From contig OX243828.1 in assembly GCA_945859605.1 (NCBI GenBank), forward strand, positions 23,291,109-23,355,108: DNA of 64,000 nt, written 5' to 3'. This DNA is from Lumbricus rubellus (taxonomy: Eukaryota > Annelida > Clitellata > Crassiclitellata > Lumbricidae). Position 1 is the stretch's first letter; each line of letters starts with the position of its first letter. Positions 32,565-44,765 of the stretch are shown piece by piece. Position numbers and translations under genes: made by a program. Below the pieces are notes generated by a model. The model was not told where the DNA came from, searched no databases, and saw only the letters and a list, made by a program, of their open reading frames with translations.

Positions 32565-32950
32565 TAAATAATAAAAATCATGAAGATCATAACCATGACT
32601 ATAACAATGATAAAGATAGTGATGATGATTAAGGTGATGAGAATGATTATGATCATTACAACAACAACAACAACAAACAACAACCACTTCAATGATGACG
32701 TTGATGATGACGGTGCCAACACCCATGATGACATTGACGACCGAGAATGAATTTATATTGCTCCATACAATTTAATTAATAATTACAAATCACTTGATCA
32801 AAGTTCTTACAGCGTGCAAACGTATTATGGTTTTTAAGCACGTGATACAGTATCTACTCATGCAATGCAATGCATGTCGTAAGGCCATGTACGTACATGT
32901 ATACATGTATGCGTTCATGCAAGCCTTATAAATATCTGTTTTTATGTATT
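32565..32950. other. Intronic sequence
   Basis: A degenerate (GAT)n/(CAA)n stretch is followed by unique sequence containing GATCAAAG at 32796-32803. Confidence 0.5.
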
Positions 32951-33170
32951 TGTTTGTTTGTTTGTATGTGCACTTGTTATAACGCCCCTTCAAGCTCTCT
33001 CTTCTCAGAGGCGCTCCAGAATGCAGAGCGGACACTGCATATGAGTTTCAAAGCGCTGAGCAATTGTGAGTGAAGGACTTGCCCAAGGTCCTTATACGGT
33101 GAGGTGGATTCGAACCTCGAACCTTCCGGCTCCAAGGCAATGACGCCACCACTACACCACCGTGCTCCAC
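32951..33170 (-). mobile_element. tRNA-derived SINE, full length
   Basis: Minus-strand copy with A box TGGTGTAGTGG and B box GGTTCGAATCC. A short deletion in the body removes the CACGCCG motif. The tail ends in GTGCACATACAAACA. Confidence 0.87.
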
Positions 33171-33499
33171 AAATTTGTGCATGAATTGTATAAATTATCA
33201 TGTGTGTATCTATATACACATAATTATATGTGAACCATTATATAAGGGTTATTAATTATAGCTGCATGCACAAAGGCGCCAGTATCAAGAGCCCAGATAT
33301 AGAGGCATGGGAACGGATGATAAAAAACAAGGATAATAATGATTAATTTAAACAATCAAGATATACTTATTTAATTGACCGAATTCTGGATGAGCGGTGT
33401 TATTTATTGGTGTTATTTATTACCTAATCGCAGATCAAAGCAGTAGGCATATCACCAGAGACACCATTGGAAGCCATGGAATTAACATGGTGTTACGGC
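33171..33499. other. Intronic sequence
   Basis: Unique sequence with GATCAAAG at 33433-33440. No gene. Confidence 0.5.
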
Positions 33500-34330
33500 T
33501 TGAGTGTTGAAACTTGAAGGCAAGGCATGACACTAAGGCATGTAGTAAAAATGCATGATGCTAAGGCATGAAGTCAAAAGGCATGACGCTAAGGCATGCA
33601 GTCAAAATGCATGACGCTAAGGCATGCAGTAAAAATGCATGATGCTAATGCATGCAGTCAAAATGCATGACGCTACGGCATGCAGTCAAAATGCATGACG
33701 GTAAGGCATGCAGTCAAAAGGCATGACGCTAAGGCATGCAGTAAAAATGCATGACGCCAAGGCATGCAGTCAAAAGACATGACGCTAAGGCATGCAGTAA
33801 AATGCATGACGCTAAGGCATGCAGTCAAAAGACATGACGCTAAGGCATGCAGTAAAATGCATGACGCTAAGGCATGCAGTCAAAAGACATGACGCTAAGG
33901 CATGCAGTAAAATGCATGACGCTAAGGCATGCAGTCAAAAGACATGACGCTAAGGCATGCAGTAAAATGCATGACGCTAAGGCATGCAGTCAAAAGACAT
34001 GACGCTAAGGCATGCAGTAAAATGCATGACGCTAAGGCATGCGGCCAAGGCACGACGCTTAGGCAGGATGCCACGCAAGGTATGAAGTGACGGCATGACA
34101 TGATGAAGCCAAAGCATGAGGCTTAGGCATGAGGTTAGAGCATGATATTAAGGCATGACAATAAGGCATGATGCTCAGGCATGAAGTCAAGCAAGGAATA
34201 AAGTCACGGCATGACACCAATGCATGAAGTTTAGGCATGAGGTTAAAGCATGATTTTTAAGGCATGACAATAAAGCACAATGCTAAGGCATGATGGCATG
34301 TAAGTCAGGGCATGAAATCCTACGATATCA
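33500..34330. repeat. Minisatellite with higher-order 55-bp unit
   Basis: Units of about 27-28 bp based on ggcatgcagt and catgacgctaa. From 33781 to about 34055 two alternating variants (27 bp with taaaatgcatg, 28 bp with tcaaaagacatg) form five near-identical 55-bp dimers. The flanks decay into diverged monomers (ggcatga-gctaa type) out to about 34330. Confidence 0.95.
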
Positions 34331-34494
34331 AGGTGTGATAAGATATGAAGAGATGTCATGATGCTAAGGCATGATGTCAAAAAGCATGAAGCAACGACAT
34401 AATTATAGTCATTGTATACCCCAGGTATAAAGTGGCGCAATAGAAGCTGCTAATCACAATACAAGTTACATGCATCAAGCCATGAAGTAAAGAC
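34331..34494. other. Diverged edge of the minisatellite
   Basis: Scattered GCATGA words fade out. Nothing else is seen. Confidence 0.5.
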
Positions 34495-34605
34495 ATCTCC
34501 GCCACTGGTTACACTCTGCCAGTGCCAGTCCCAAGCCTGGATAAAGGAGGAGGGCGTCGCTAATGGTCTTTGTTACCACACAGTGACGTTAAAGTGCAAT
34601 TACTG
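34495..34605 (+). repeat. Dispersed repeat, second copy
   Basis: The same block as 19084-19195: ctccgccactggttacactc, gccagtcccaagcctggat, then cacagtgacgttaaag. Confidence 0.6.
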
Positions 34606-34814
34606 TACATACAGATACGTAGAAATCGTCATAAACCGCACAACACAAACCAGGCATGACAGGAACAATCGTCGTCATTGAGTCACTACCACCATTATTA
34701 AATATATTATTATTAACCCCGCATCAGAAACCGGTCGATTTATTCTGCTTTGGAGAAGGAAGCAGGCGACATATGGTGCAACGTGAGAAGATCTCTATGG
34801 AATGCCACATTAGA

Positions 34815-35055
34815 GACCTGTGTGTGCGTGTGCGTGTGTGCGTGCGTGTGTGTGTGTGTGCGTGTGTGCACGTGCGAGTGTTGCGTGCGTGTGTGTGTGT
34901 GTGTGTGTGTGCGTGTGTGTATGTGCGTGCGTATGTGTGTGTGTGTGTGCGTGCGTGTGTGTATGTGCGTGCGTATGTGTGTGTGTGCGTGTGCGCGTGT
35001 GTGTGTGTGTGTGAGTGCGTGTGAGCGTGTGTGTGTGTGCGTGTGTGTCTGCACC
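34815..35055. repeat. (GT)n-rich microsatellite
   Basis: GTGTGT with regular GTGCGT variants. The cysteine/valine and histidine/threonine open frames are artefacts. Confidence 0.96.
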
Positions 35056-35154
35056 TGAGAAGATGTCAACGGAATGCAGCATTGCAATAGAAACGGTCTT
35101 GAGAAACCGCCAGTTTTCTTCCGTCAATGAATTTCGACAGATTGCAACTTGTGC

Positions 35155-35512
35155 GTTTGATGATGATGATGATGACGACGATGGTGGTGGTGGTGATGAT
35201 GATGACGACGACGACGATGATGATACAATGGTGACGATGGTGACGACGACGACGTGATGATGACGACGATGTGATGATTATGATAATGATGACAACGACG
35301 AAGATAATGATGATGATGATAATTATGATGACAATGATGACGATGAAAATGATGAAGATCATGGTGAAGAAGATAATGATGATGATGCATGTTGATGATG
35401 ATGATTACGACGACGACGACGACGATGATGATGATGATGATGAAAATGATGAAGATCATGGAGAAGAAGATAATAATAATGATGATGAAGAGGGCGAGGA
35501 AGGGAGAGAGAC
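35155..35512. repeat. (GAT)n/(GAC)n microsatellite
   Basis: GATGAT, GACGAC and GATAAT runs over 350 bp. Aspartate-run frames are artefacts. Confidence 0.95.
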
Positions 35513-35599
35513 TTGAGCGGTTTAGCAGATGAGCAAATGTACATGTACTTCAATTAGAAAACCAGTCCTCACAGCAGCAGCGGCAGATAGGCTAAGCTA

Positions 35600-36405
35600 C
35601 AGAGGAGAGACAGGCAGACATAGAGAGACAGAGACATAGACAGAGAGACAGGCAGACATAGAGAGACAGAGAGACAGAGAGAGACATGGGTAATATTCTG
35701 AAATGATCTACTGTTTAATGTCGGTGGAAAGATGAAAGAGCACTGGAGATTTAGGAGATGACAGAGAAGAGAAACGCTGACAAGCACACAGACAGACACA
35801 CAGACACAGCCAGACACACAGACAGACACACACACACAGACACAGATAGACAGACACACAGAAAGACACACAGAAAGACAGACACAAAGACAAACAGACA
35901 CAAAGACAGACAGACACACAGACAGACACACAGACAGACACAAAGAAGATAATTGAGATGAAAATGACACAAAGACATAAGCAAAGAAAGATACAGAAAA
36001 ACAAACACTGACTGACTAATAAGAAAGCAGATAACAAAGATACAAAGATACAAAACTAAGAGAGAGACATGCAGACAGAGGCAGACACACAGACTAACCT
36101 AGACAGACAGAGTACAATTGCAAGAGAGATAGACACAGAGAGGCAGACAGATAGACAGACACACAAAATAGGCAGGCAGACAAACAGGCAGACAGACAGA
36201 ACAACAGACAGATAATCACACAGACAGATAGACAGACAATGCAAGAGAAAGAGAGAAAAGACAGATAGACACACATACAAACATACACAGACATCCAGAA
36301 CAGACAAGAGAAAGACAAACAAAGAGACAAATAGACAGACAAACATACAGACAAACAATCAGACCGACAGAGAAAGACAGAAAGAGAGAGAGAGACAGAA
36401 AGAGC
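35600..36405. repeat. (CAGA)n-type degenerate repeat, 800 bp
   Basis: AGACAGACACACAGA units with unique islands (35690-35760, 35945-36060). The long leucine/serine/cysteine minus-strand frames come from the repeat. Confidence 0.95.
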
Positions 36406-37062
36406 GTGTGGATATAGACGGGAGGACTGATAAAGACCCATTATACGAGTCCTAATTTCTATTCCTGCCACACAAACAACTGCCTGACCGCTTGTCTGAC
36501 CGCCTGTCTGACTGCCTCACCGACTGCCTGACTGACTACATGACTGACTGGCACTCCCACCATCTCTTCTCCTCTCCTCTCCTCTCCAACGGCGGAGGAC
36601 GCAACTTCACCAGCCACCACCGCCTCTGATGCCACTACTGCTGCTGCTGCTGATGCTGCTGCTGCTGGTGATGGTGGTGCTGTTGGCACTGGCTCAATCA
36701 ATAGATTAACAGGTCTAATTGAGCCAATTTGCGTAAATCCCTGAAGCCATTGGACTGCGCCGCCACCCCCCCCCCCCACCCCTCCCTCCCCGACAGCAAA
36801 TAGGGACAAGTCAAGAAGACGGCGACTGCGACTACCCCTTCATCATCATCCCCCCCTCTTCTTCATCTTCATCTTCCTGTAGATATAGAAACCCGGCAGA
36901 TCAAAGACACTATATAGCTGCAGTGCAGCCTCTTCTTAAGATGATGATGCTGATGCTAGGTCTCACAACCGTGCATGCCCCTGTTGACTTTAGACTCTCA
37001 TTCCGTAACAAAGCAATCACCCCCCCCCCCCACACCCCACACACACCATGACTCTCAACCTT
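36406..37062. promoter_or_regulatory. Repeat-poor patch, candidate non-coding regulatory element
   Basis: Between two simple-repeat blocks lies a segment with homeodomain/Pbx-like words (caatcaatagattaac, ctaattgagccaatttgcg) at about 36690-36745. A GATCAAAG TCF word follows at 36899-36906. The idea of an enhancer rests on composition only. Confidence 0.25.
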
Positions 37063-37070
37063 TCAACAAC

Positions 37071-37118
<48 letters not shown>

Positions 37119-37119
37119 A

Positions 37120-37150
<31 letters not shown>

Positions 37151-37275
37151 CAATGATGATGACAATGATGATGATGATAATGATGATGAAGAAGATGACG
37201 TTACGGTGACGATAACGATGACGGTGGTGGTGGCGACGACGATGATGATGATGACGACGACGATGATGATGATGA
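37063..37275. repeat. (GAT)n microsatellite
   Basis: Long GATGATGAT run with GACGAT variants. Confidence 0.96.
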
Positions 37276-37484
37276 TGTCGTCCTATTAACGGGATTGTAC
37301 AACCCATCTGGAATGGGTATCCCCTTACTCATTATACGCGAATTATCTGGGGGGAGGTGCACAGCTGGACATCTCCCACAAATTTTGCATTGGCATAGAC
37401 ATGAACCCAACCACTCAACTTACAGCCCAGCAATGATAACCAATAGAATAGATTATCGTGCACCAGTTGCCGCTAATATTATAT
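37276..37484. other. Intronic sequence
   Basis: Nothing recognised. Confidence 0.5.
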
Positions 37485-37704
37485 TTGTTTGTATGTGCAC
37501 TTGTTATAGCGCCCCTTCAAGCTCCCTACTCAGAGGCGCTCCCGAATGCAGAGCGGACACTGCATCGTAGTTTCACGCCGAAGCGCTGTCAGAGCAATTG
37601 TGAGTAAAGAACTTGCCCAAGGTCCTTACGCGGCGAGGTGGATTCGAACCTCGAACCTTCCGGCTTCAAGGCAGCGACCCCACCACTGCACCACCGCGGC
37701 CCCC
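37485..37704 (-). mobile_element. tRNA-derived SINE, full length
   Basis: One of the best copies: head with gtggtgcagtggtgggg, B box GGTTCGAATCC, body, and GGGAGCGCCTCTGAGTAGGG plus GGGGCGCTATAACAAGTGC tail. ATTATAT occurs on both sides and may be a short target duplication. Confidence 0.9.
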
Positions 37705-38122
37705 CATTATATACCTTCATGATAAAATATTAGTAACAAACTAGCAACTAGTGACCTAGGCCTTTATTAACTTCAGTAGATATTTAACTTAATAAAAGTT
37801 CTAAATAAACAACTACCTTACCACATAAATAAAGAGCAAGATATCAATTAAATATAAATCTTCATAAAGCGAAACATCTTTCATCTTCAGAATATCTGTT
37901 AAGCACTGACAAGACATGCTTCTTCTTCTTCATGTTCTCTGCCGTCAGGCAGGTTCGTATGTCCAATGACGCCACTTTTCTCTGTTCTGCTCTTCTCTTT
38001 TCAGTCCACTGTATCCATCTTCTGTCAGCATCCTGTCCAGCAGCATTGTTCTTGGTCTACCTCGCATCCTTTTCCCCTCCATTCTTCCCTCAATGATGTC
38101 TTTTAGACATGCTATAAAGTGT
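37705..38122. other. Intronic sequence
   Basis: Unique AT-rich sequence. A segment at 37920-38110 reads like an old retroelement piece, but I could not assign it. Confidence 0.4.
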
Positions 38123-38344
38123 TTATTTATTTCTCACATTTGCCATAGTGCCCCTTCAATCTCCCTACTCAGAGGCGCTCCCGACTAAAGCGCGGACACT
38201 GCATCAGAGCTTCCTGCCAAAGTGCACGAGCAATTGTGAGTGAAGGATTTTCTCAATGTCCCTACATGGCAGCTTGAGGCGGATTCAAACCTGGAACCTC
38301 GGGTTACAAAGCACAGAACTCACCACTACACCACCATGTTCCAC
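38123..38344 (-). mobile_element. tRNA-derived SINE, diverged
   Basis: A box TGGTGTAGTGG is kept, but the B box is altered (GGTTTGAATCC). The tail is GGGAGCGCCTCTGAGTAGGG and ends in GAGAAATAAATAAA. Confidence 0.85.
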
Positions 38345-39660
38345 AAGTTTACCTACAAATTTACTATTTACTTGCCTGACTCGTTAATCTCACTAACTAA
38401 TTATCTAATTATCTGTGTCTTGCCAGGTATTTAAAGAGCATTATATAAAATGTTTACACACTTATTTATTACTTACTTATGAACTTACGACAACTGCATA
38501 TCAATAGTACGTTAATCTTTTATATTTGATAATAATAAGCAAAGGAGCTGGATCATCAAAAATTGTAAAGTCATATTTTCCAGATCCAAAACACCCTAGG
38601 AAACAAGTAATAAATGGCCAAGCGGGAGTGAATCAACCCTTCCAAGTGACCCTACCCTCTTAAGATGGAAAAATACCATAGATGTAAAAAACGATGGAAA
38701 CGGAATAAAAACGGGGGAAAACCTCGTTTTATTCGAAAAAATAAAAAACCGAAAAAAGACAAAAAACCGGAAATGGAAAATAATTTGACTTTTTACATGT
38801 TAAACCGCCTTTTAAAATTAAAACCCTTGTTTACTTACTACATGTATCTCTTAAATGATGACGTTAAACAATTAAATAATGACTGGGCTAGCTGAAACCT
38901 TGAGATTGGGCTAAAAAGTAAGGAATATCAGGAACAAATTAAATTAACGAAGATTATTAGAGACAGAAAACAAATAAATAGCGTTACATAAAAATTAAAA
39001 AAACGGAATAAAACGATGGGAAAAATAAAAAACGAAAAAAACCACGTTTTGGGGAGCGAATAAAAAACGAAAAAAACCTTTTAAACAACTATGGAAAATA
39101 CTATATGGGAACATACAGCCCTGGGTAGCAGAGGGAGGAGCAGTGGCCAACATTTATTAAGAACACGAAGAACTACAAATGTTCAGACTATGAATCAGAA
39201 ACCCGGGCATACATACACATGTCTCCTCTGGTCGTCAAATACTATATCGGCGTGACCCTTGTTGACAAGGTCAAGAGCAGGGAACCAGAGCAACATAGAG
39301 AGAGCCAGACCACACCCTCGTGCAATCATCCATCATATATAAGTAGTACAGCCCTTACAAGGGCATAGCAGGGATCAGAGCATGCAACCCCTGCCAGCCA
39401 ATGGGTCCCCGGCTGTATGGGAAATAAATGAAGTTTAAACAAGCCAGTAAGTGTTCCCTATTGAACAACAGCTGCTTGTATCCCTGACTACTTACTATAT
39501 ACTGCCCACTACATAATATATCAAATACTAATCTATTGGAACCCATCTGCAAACACCTGTTATCTCAGCTCCATATATCACATGTAATGATAACCATTAC
39601 TCAATTACTAAGAGCCTTGTTAATTAATTAATTACGCACACACTCACATACATATTCACA
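38345..39660. other. Intronic sequence with an AAAAACG-rich repeat pair
   Basis: The segments at 38664-38780 and 38990-39110 share aaaaacg/aaaaacc words and an atggaaaa-atac motif at both outer edges, which suggests a worn transposon. No gene was found. Confidence 0.35.
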
Positions 39661-40300
39661 TGTATACATACATGCTCACACATTCATACATACATACACA
39701 CATACACACACACACACAAACACACACACACTGTGAAAGCATGCATGTACGTATAGCCTATACACATACATATTCAATACATACTCATGTAGGTCTGCAC
39801 GTGTACGCATGCACATGTGAAAGCAGCAGAATCTGACGTATAGAGAGAGGTACACACAGAGAAAGAGAGAGAGAGAGAGCCGCACTGAAATGACGAGCAT
39901 AATTTCTAAGAAAATAATCCGAGCCAAAGCAGCAGCAGCAGCAGCAGAAGCAGAAGAGTGGAGCCACCGCCAACGCCCACAAAGACGTCGTCGGCGACGA
40001 CGAGCCAACCAACATGACTGTGATTTGTCTCTCAATCAGCGGTGACGACGACGACAGCGACGGGCACCGACAGACAGACAGACAGACACACAGACAGATA
40101 CAAAGACGGACGGACAGACAGACAGACGCACAGACAAACAGACACAAACACAGACAGACACAAACACATACGCACAGATAGACAGACAGACGGACAGACA
40201 AACAGACGACACACAGGCAGACGGAGACAGACAGACACATAGACAGACAAACACACAGACGGACAGCCAGACGAACAGACACAATGCCAGTCTCCTTTCA
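39661..40300. repeat. (CA)n and (CAGA)n repeats
   Basis: A CACACA run (39690-39735) and GACAGACAGA repeats (40068-40275) lie around a GC-rich patch with a (GCA)n run (39925-39945). Confidence 0.92.
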
Positions 40301-40624
40301 TACCTGTCAACACCTAACCAGCCAAGTGCATGCCAGGTATACAGAGAAGGATGTATTGAAGGCAGCGGTGGGGTAGGAGGAGGGGGTGGGATGAGGAGGA
40401 GGATGGGGAGGGCGGTGTAGGGTGGGGTGGGGAGGGAGGAGCCGGTGGCGACAGGAAATGACGATCGATTGACAAAGACGGTCGGACAAAACGCCAAAAC
40501 AAACCATTTTCGACAAATTATTAGTATTTGACTTTCGTGTCATCGGAGTGTGTGTGTGTATGTGTGTGTGTGGCGTGAAGATGGAAATGGAGAGGGCGGA
40601 TGAGAAATGAATGAAGAAGGATGG
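40301..40624. other. Intronic sequence, G-rich
   Basis: A GGGTGGGGAGG tract lies at 40370-40440. No gene is supported. Confidence 0.45.
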
Positions 40625-40880
40625 AGAGAGTGAGTGGGTGAGAGAGAGATTGAGACAGACAGACAGACACATTCAGAGACAGACAGACAGAGCGAGAGGG
40701 GGAAGATAAAAAGAGAGATAGAGAGAGTGAGAAAGAGACAGACAGACAGACAGACAGACAGAGACAGAGAGAAAGACAGAGAGAGAGTGAGACAGACAGA
40801 GAGACACAGACAGAGACAGAGAGAGAAAGACAGAGAGAGAGCAACAGGGAGGAAGCGAGACATACAGACAAACATGTTTC
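40625..40880. repeat. (GA)n/(CAGA)n repeat
   Basis: GAGAGAGACAGACAGA units. Confidence 0.95.
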
Positions 40881-41694
40881 AAAGCATGTCCATCTCACCG
40901 TCATGCTCTCCCTATGTCTCTCCCTTTACCTATCTGGATCTCTGTCTGAGAGACAAACCGACAAAATAAGAGACAGACAGACAGACAGACAAACCAATAG
41001 AGCAGACTGACATAAGGAACATGAATATATTTGACCATGCAGACTGCTATCTTTAACCCATTAAATGCAGTGACATCTATATTGCAATTCAGATCTTCGT
41101 GTATCAGGTCAGCAGCAAGACAGCCACAGTTTGACCCTCAGGTCATGCATGCAGATCAATTATAATGTGCTCACCAGTCTATTGCCTTAAGGCTATGCTA
41201 TGCATATAATTATGTATATATAATATATATATATATATATTATACATAAATATGCATATATACTATAGTGTGTATGATAATTCATATAGTTGTGCTCTGG
41301 CAAAGCTACATTCTGTGTTGCATTGAACCATGCAATGTTAATATCATGAAAATACAAACCAAAGACTGCTGAAACGTCAGTCCAGAAATGACAATTATGG
41401 CCTCAAAAAGTCTGTTTAAAGTAGGGAAGAGATTGAAGCATTATAAGTGTTTCAAATGATGCAGTATGGTACCATAGGGTCCAAAGGCAAAATTTGTGTG
41501 CTAAATACAGGCTAGCTGCTTAATCCACAGCATAAATCATCTGGAATCAAGACATTCATCAAAGACGTTATTGACCAAAGAATAGACAGTGAAATGATAC
41601 CAACAAAAAATGGTGATACGTTGGTGTTAATATGATTTCCAAACAACAAAAAGATAGTGTAATTTAAACTCCTATCCATATAAGGAAATGCTTG
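40881..41694. other. Intronic sequence
   Basis: Unique sequence with an (AT)n island at 41215-41250. No gene is supported. Confidence 0.5.
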
Positions 41695-41850
41695 GCCACT
41701 ATCACCACCACCCTCACCACACAACCATCACCACACAACCACCACCACTAACGCACCACACCACAACCACCACCAACACACCACCACCACCATCACCACC
41801 ACCACCACCATCACAACACAACCACCACCACAACCACCCCCCCACATTAC
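41695..41850. repeat. (CAC)n-rich repeat
   Basis: CCACCACCA and CACAACCACC units. Confidence 0.93.
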
Positions 41851-42348
41851 CCGACCCCCAACAAATCTGCAGTTGCCCTACAAAAACTAAGTCACCATCA
41901 ACAACACCGAAATGTCGTTTTATTCTCGTCGCCAACGAAGTCAAAAGCCTAAACGATGTCATCATCGCCACCGTACGGCAGCGCACTAAACAAAACGCCG
42001 AAGCAGCGCGAACACACAACAAAGGGTCGCGCCCGGACAAAAAGAATTCGATACCATAAATCATTGGGCGCACTACCGTAAATCATTGGGCGCGCTAGCT
42101 ACACTCTCAACCACACAGCTCTCCCACGGGACGCGTCTAACTCCATCGTCGTCGTCGTCGTCATCATCGTCGTCGTCGCCAATTGCCTTGCGTTATTAAT
42201 AAAGCGGGACGAATCAATGAATGTCGTCGCACTCAAGTGGTTGCAATTACATCTTGGCAAGCGACATGACAAGCTCATTGACACATAATCATCGCGCCTC
42301 GCCAATCAATCAGCCGACAATATCATCGGCGCTCAATCTCTCCGCCGT

Positions 42349-42350
<2 letters not shown>
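41851..42350. other. Intronic repeat-poor patch
   Basis: TAAATCATTGGGCGC occurs twice, 21 bp apart, at about 42057-42095. A (GTC)n run lies at 42147-42178. Possibly regulatory; no coding region. Confidence 0.4.
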
Positions 42351-42435
<85 letters not shown>

Positions 42436-42585
42436 CATAATATATATATACACATATTTATATACACATACATAATATATATATACATTATATATACACA
42501 CATAAAATATATACATAATATGTATATATACATACATAATATATATATACATACAATGTCATACATATATATATATATATATATA
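42351..42585. repeat. (AT)n microsatellite
   Basis: An 80-bp pure AT run is followed by ATACATA variants. Confidence 0.96.
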
Positions 42586-42856
42586 TGCGGCGAAAACCGT
42601 AAAATAAACAGGATGACGGGCGAAATGTCGACAAGGAGGGAGCATTAACCTAGAGCACCGACGAATTAATTTTGTAGACATGCATTTTGTTTTTGTAGGC
42701 TATAAATAAAGTTCAAAAGCGGTACATAAGGGTCTACAGGAAAAGACTTTAGTCATAGCAACAGAAGTAAAACGTTTTATTTAGGTAGCTGAGGTGCGTG
42801 CTTGTGTACAAAGGATAATTACTAGAATCTACAATCGACTGTCTACACATGACAAT
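42586..42856. other. Intronic sequence
   Basis: Nothing recognised. Confidence 0.5.
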
Positions 42857-42868
42857 ATTGCACGCATG

Positions 42869-43065
42869 AAATGAAAATGAAATGTTCAGGGCTTAACGAC
42901 ACTGTTTCAATCGAAGATGATTAGTGTCGGAGGCAGAGAACAACCTCACACTCCACGTTTATATTGCGACCGAGCCACCCGCTGTAAAGATCCCCGCCCG
43001 GGAATTGAACCCGGGCCGCCGGCGCGGCGAGCGGGCTACAACCCACTCGACCACGCAGGATCTTC
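42869..43065 (-). mobile_element. Second tRNA-derived SINE family, complete with target duplication
   Basis: Flanked by the 12-bp direct repeat ATTGCACGCATG (42857-42868 and 43066-43077). On the minus strand the head has A box TGGTCGAGTGG and B box GGGTTCAATTCC. The body ends in cgacactaatcatcttcga and cagtgtcgttaagccctgaa, with a short TTTCATTTTCATTTCAT tail. The 3' module differs from that of the common SINE. Confidence 0.88.
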
Positions 43066-43223
43066 ATTGCACGCATGTTTGTTACATTGTAATTATAGCT
43101 TAGTTATAACGTTAAAAAAGGTGTTGAAAAGTCGACTGAGAATGGAGAGACCGCTCCAAGACGAGGAAGGACCTGCAACTGAGAAAGTTGCTTGTCAGGA
43201 AGAGAAATGACATACATTAGTCT

Positions 43224-43434
43224 TTTTTTTTACTTCTTGCATTTGCTATAGCACCCCTCAAGCTCTCTACCCAGAGGTGCTCCCAACTACAACGCGGACA
43301 CTTCATCAGTTTTACGCCAAAGTGCACGAGCAATTGCCAGTGAAGGACTTGCTCAAAAGGGAAACTTGAGGTGGATTCGAACCTGGAACCCTCTGGCTTC
43401 AAGGCACCGAACCCACCACTACACCATCACATCC
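43224..43434 (-). mobile_element. tRNA-derived SINE, common family
   Basis: B box GGTTCGAATCC and the GGAGCACCTCTGGGTAG tail are intact. Part of the middle (the CTACGTAGGG region) is deleted. Confidence 0.83.
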
Positions 43435-44244
43435 GACAAACAAAGACCAACGTTTAGTTTCAAGTTTCCCAAACTGCTCAATAAAACATAATCATTCATT
43501 CCTCCAAAGAGCATCACGTTAAACCCCATTCAGCTGAAAAACATCACTTAAATAAATAAAACAAATCATTAAATCTGAAAGGAATTTGCCAATCATAGTA
43601 TAGTATCTGCTGCAACATGTTCATTTTCTCCTCGCATTCTATGCCCTTCCTGCTCATAAAAAATCCGCATTTCGGTCGGACCCCCTCTCCCACCCCGACC
43701 CCCGGCCTCTAATAATAGCTGTACACACAAGACAAAAGAAGAAAGGAAGACCAATTCATACAAGAAGACCACGGACATCACAAATCGTTTCAAAACAAAA
43801 AGATATGAATATTTTATCGTAAACCGTCTCATCCTGTTCATTCACCCTGCCATGCCACGGAGGACAACAAGAAGATTAAAGTGTATATCATTAAGGTCCA
43901 CTCCAGACTCCAGTCCTACAGTCTCTCTCCCTCTCTCTCAACGGCATGCAGCCACCGGGGGAATTATATTATTACACAATACAATAAGCAAGGTCTTTGA
44001 GTTCCCCATCTATATAACAACAGCACAAAGAAGAGCTCTGGTCTCTGCTGCACTCATTGCACGACGGCTAATCTCTCCTCTAGTCTAATAGGACAGGTAA
44101 ATCGCATCAATTATACTCCCGCATCGGCTCTAGCAGCAGCAGCGCCAGACCAGCCGCCCCCCCCCCACAACCACTCCCCACAACCACCACACAAAGCAAC
44201 TGAAGTACGTCATCCGTCAAGCGACGGCGACGACTCCGGCGAAA
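43435..44244. other. Intronic sequence
   Basis: No recognised feature. A short (AGC)n run lies near 44130-44142. Confidence 0.45.
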
Positions 44245-44410
44245 AATATATATATACTCTATACATATATACTAAATATATACTATATATACATATATAT
44301 AATTTATATATATACACATTATATATATATACATATACATATATATATTTACACACACATATATATACCTATATGCACACATATATACACATATATATAC
44401 ACACAAATGT

Positions 44411-44460
<50 letters not shown>
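44245..44460. repeat. (AT)n / (CA)n microsatellite
   Basis: Alternating ATATAT and ACACAC runs. Confidence 0.95.
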
Positions 44461-44765
44461 TGTACTCATCGAAGGCCGCATCCGCGTTTATTTCCCTGTG
44501 TATCTATCTATATCTATCTGTCTATCTATCCTTCGATGATGATTATCCATGATCCATCTTCAAGCAGTGCACGTAGCATATTATCAGCGGCGACTGCAGC
44601 TGCATGGGAAACTACGGCGCCAATGCCACTGCTGCTGCCGATGCTAATGCTATAGCGCTGGAGAAACGAGGGCTGAAAAAAAACGGTTTGCTCTCATTAA
44701 TATTTCCAAATGCGATTTTTCGCATCCTTTTGTCTGTATCTTATATACCCGCTTTTGCATTCCCT
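44461..44765. other. Repeat-poor patch
   Basis: Contains ctctcattaatatttccaaa followed by TGCGATTTTTCGCA (44688-44722), an AT-rich word cluster with a short palindromic arm. A conserved element is conceivable. Confidence 0.3.

Noticed and set aside
38664..39110. AAAAACG-rich segment as a defined transposon
   Set aside because: Direct and inverted similarities at the two edges are equally weak, and no clear target duplication is present.
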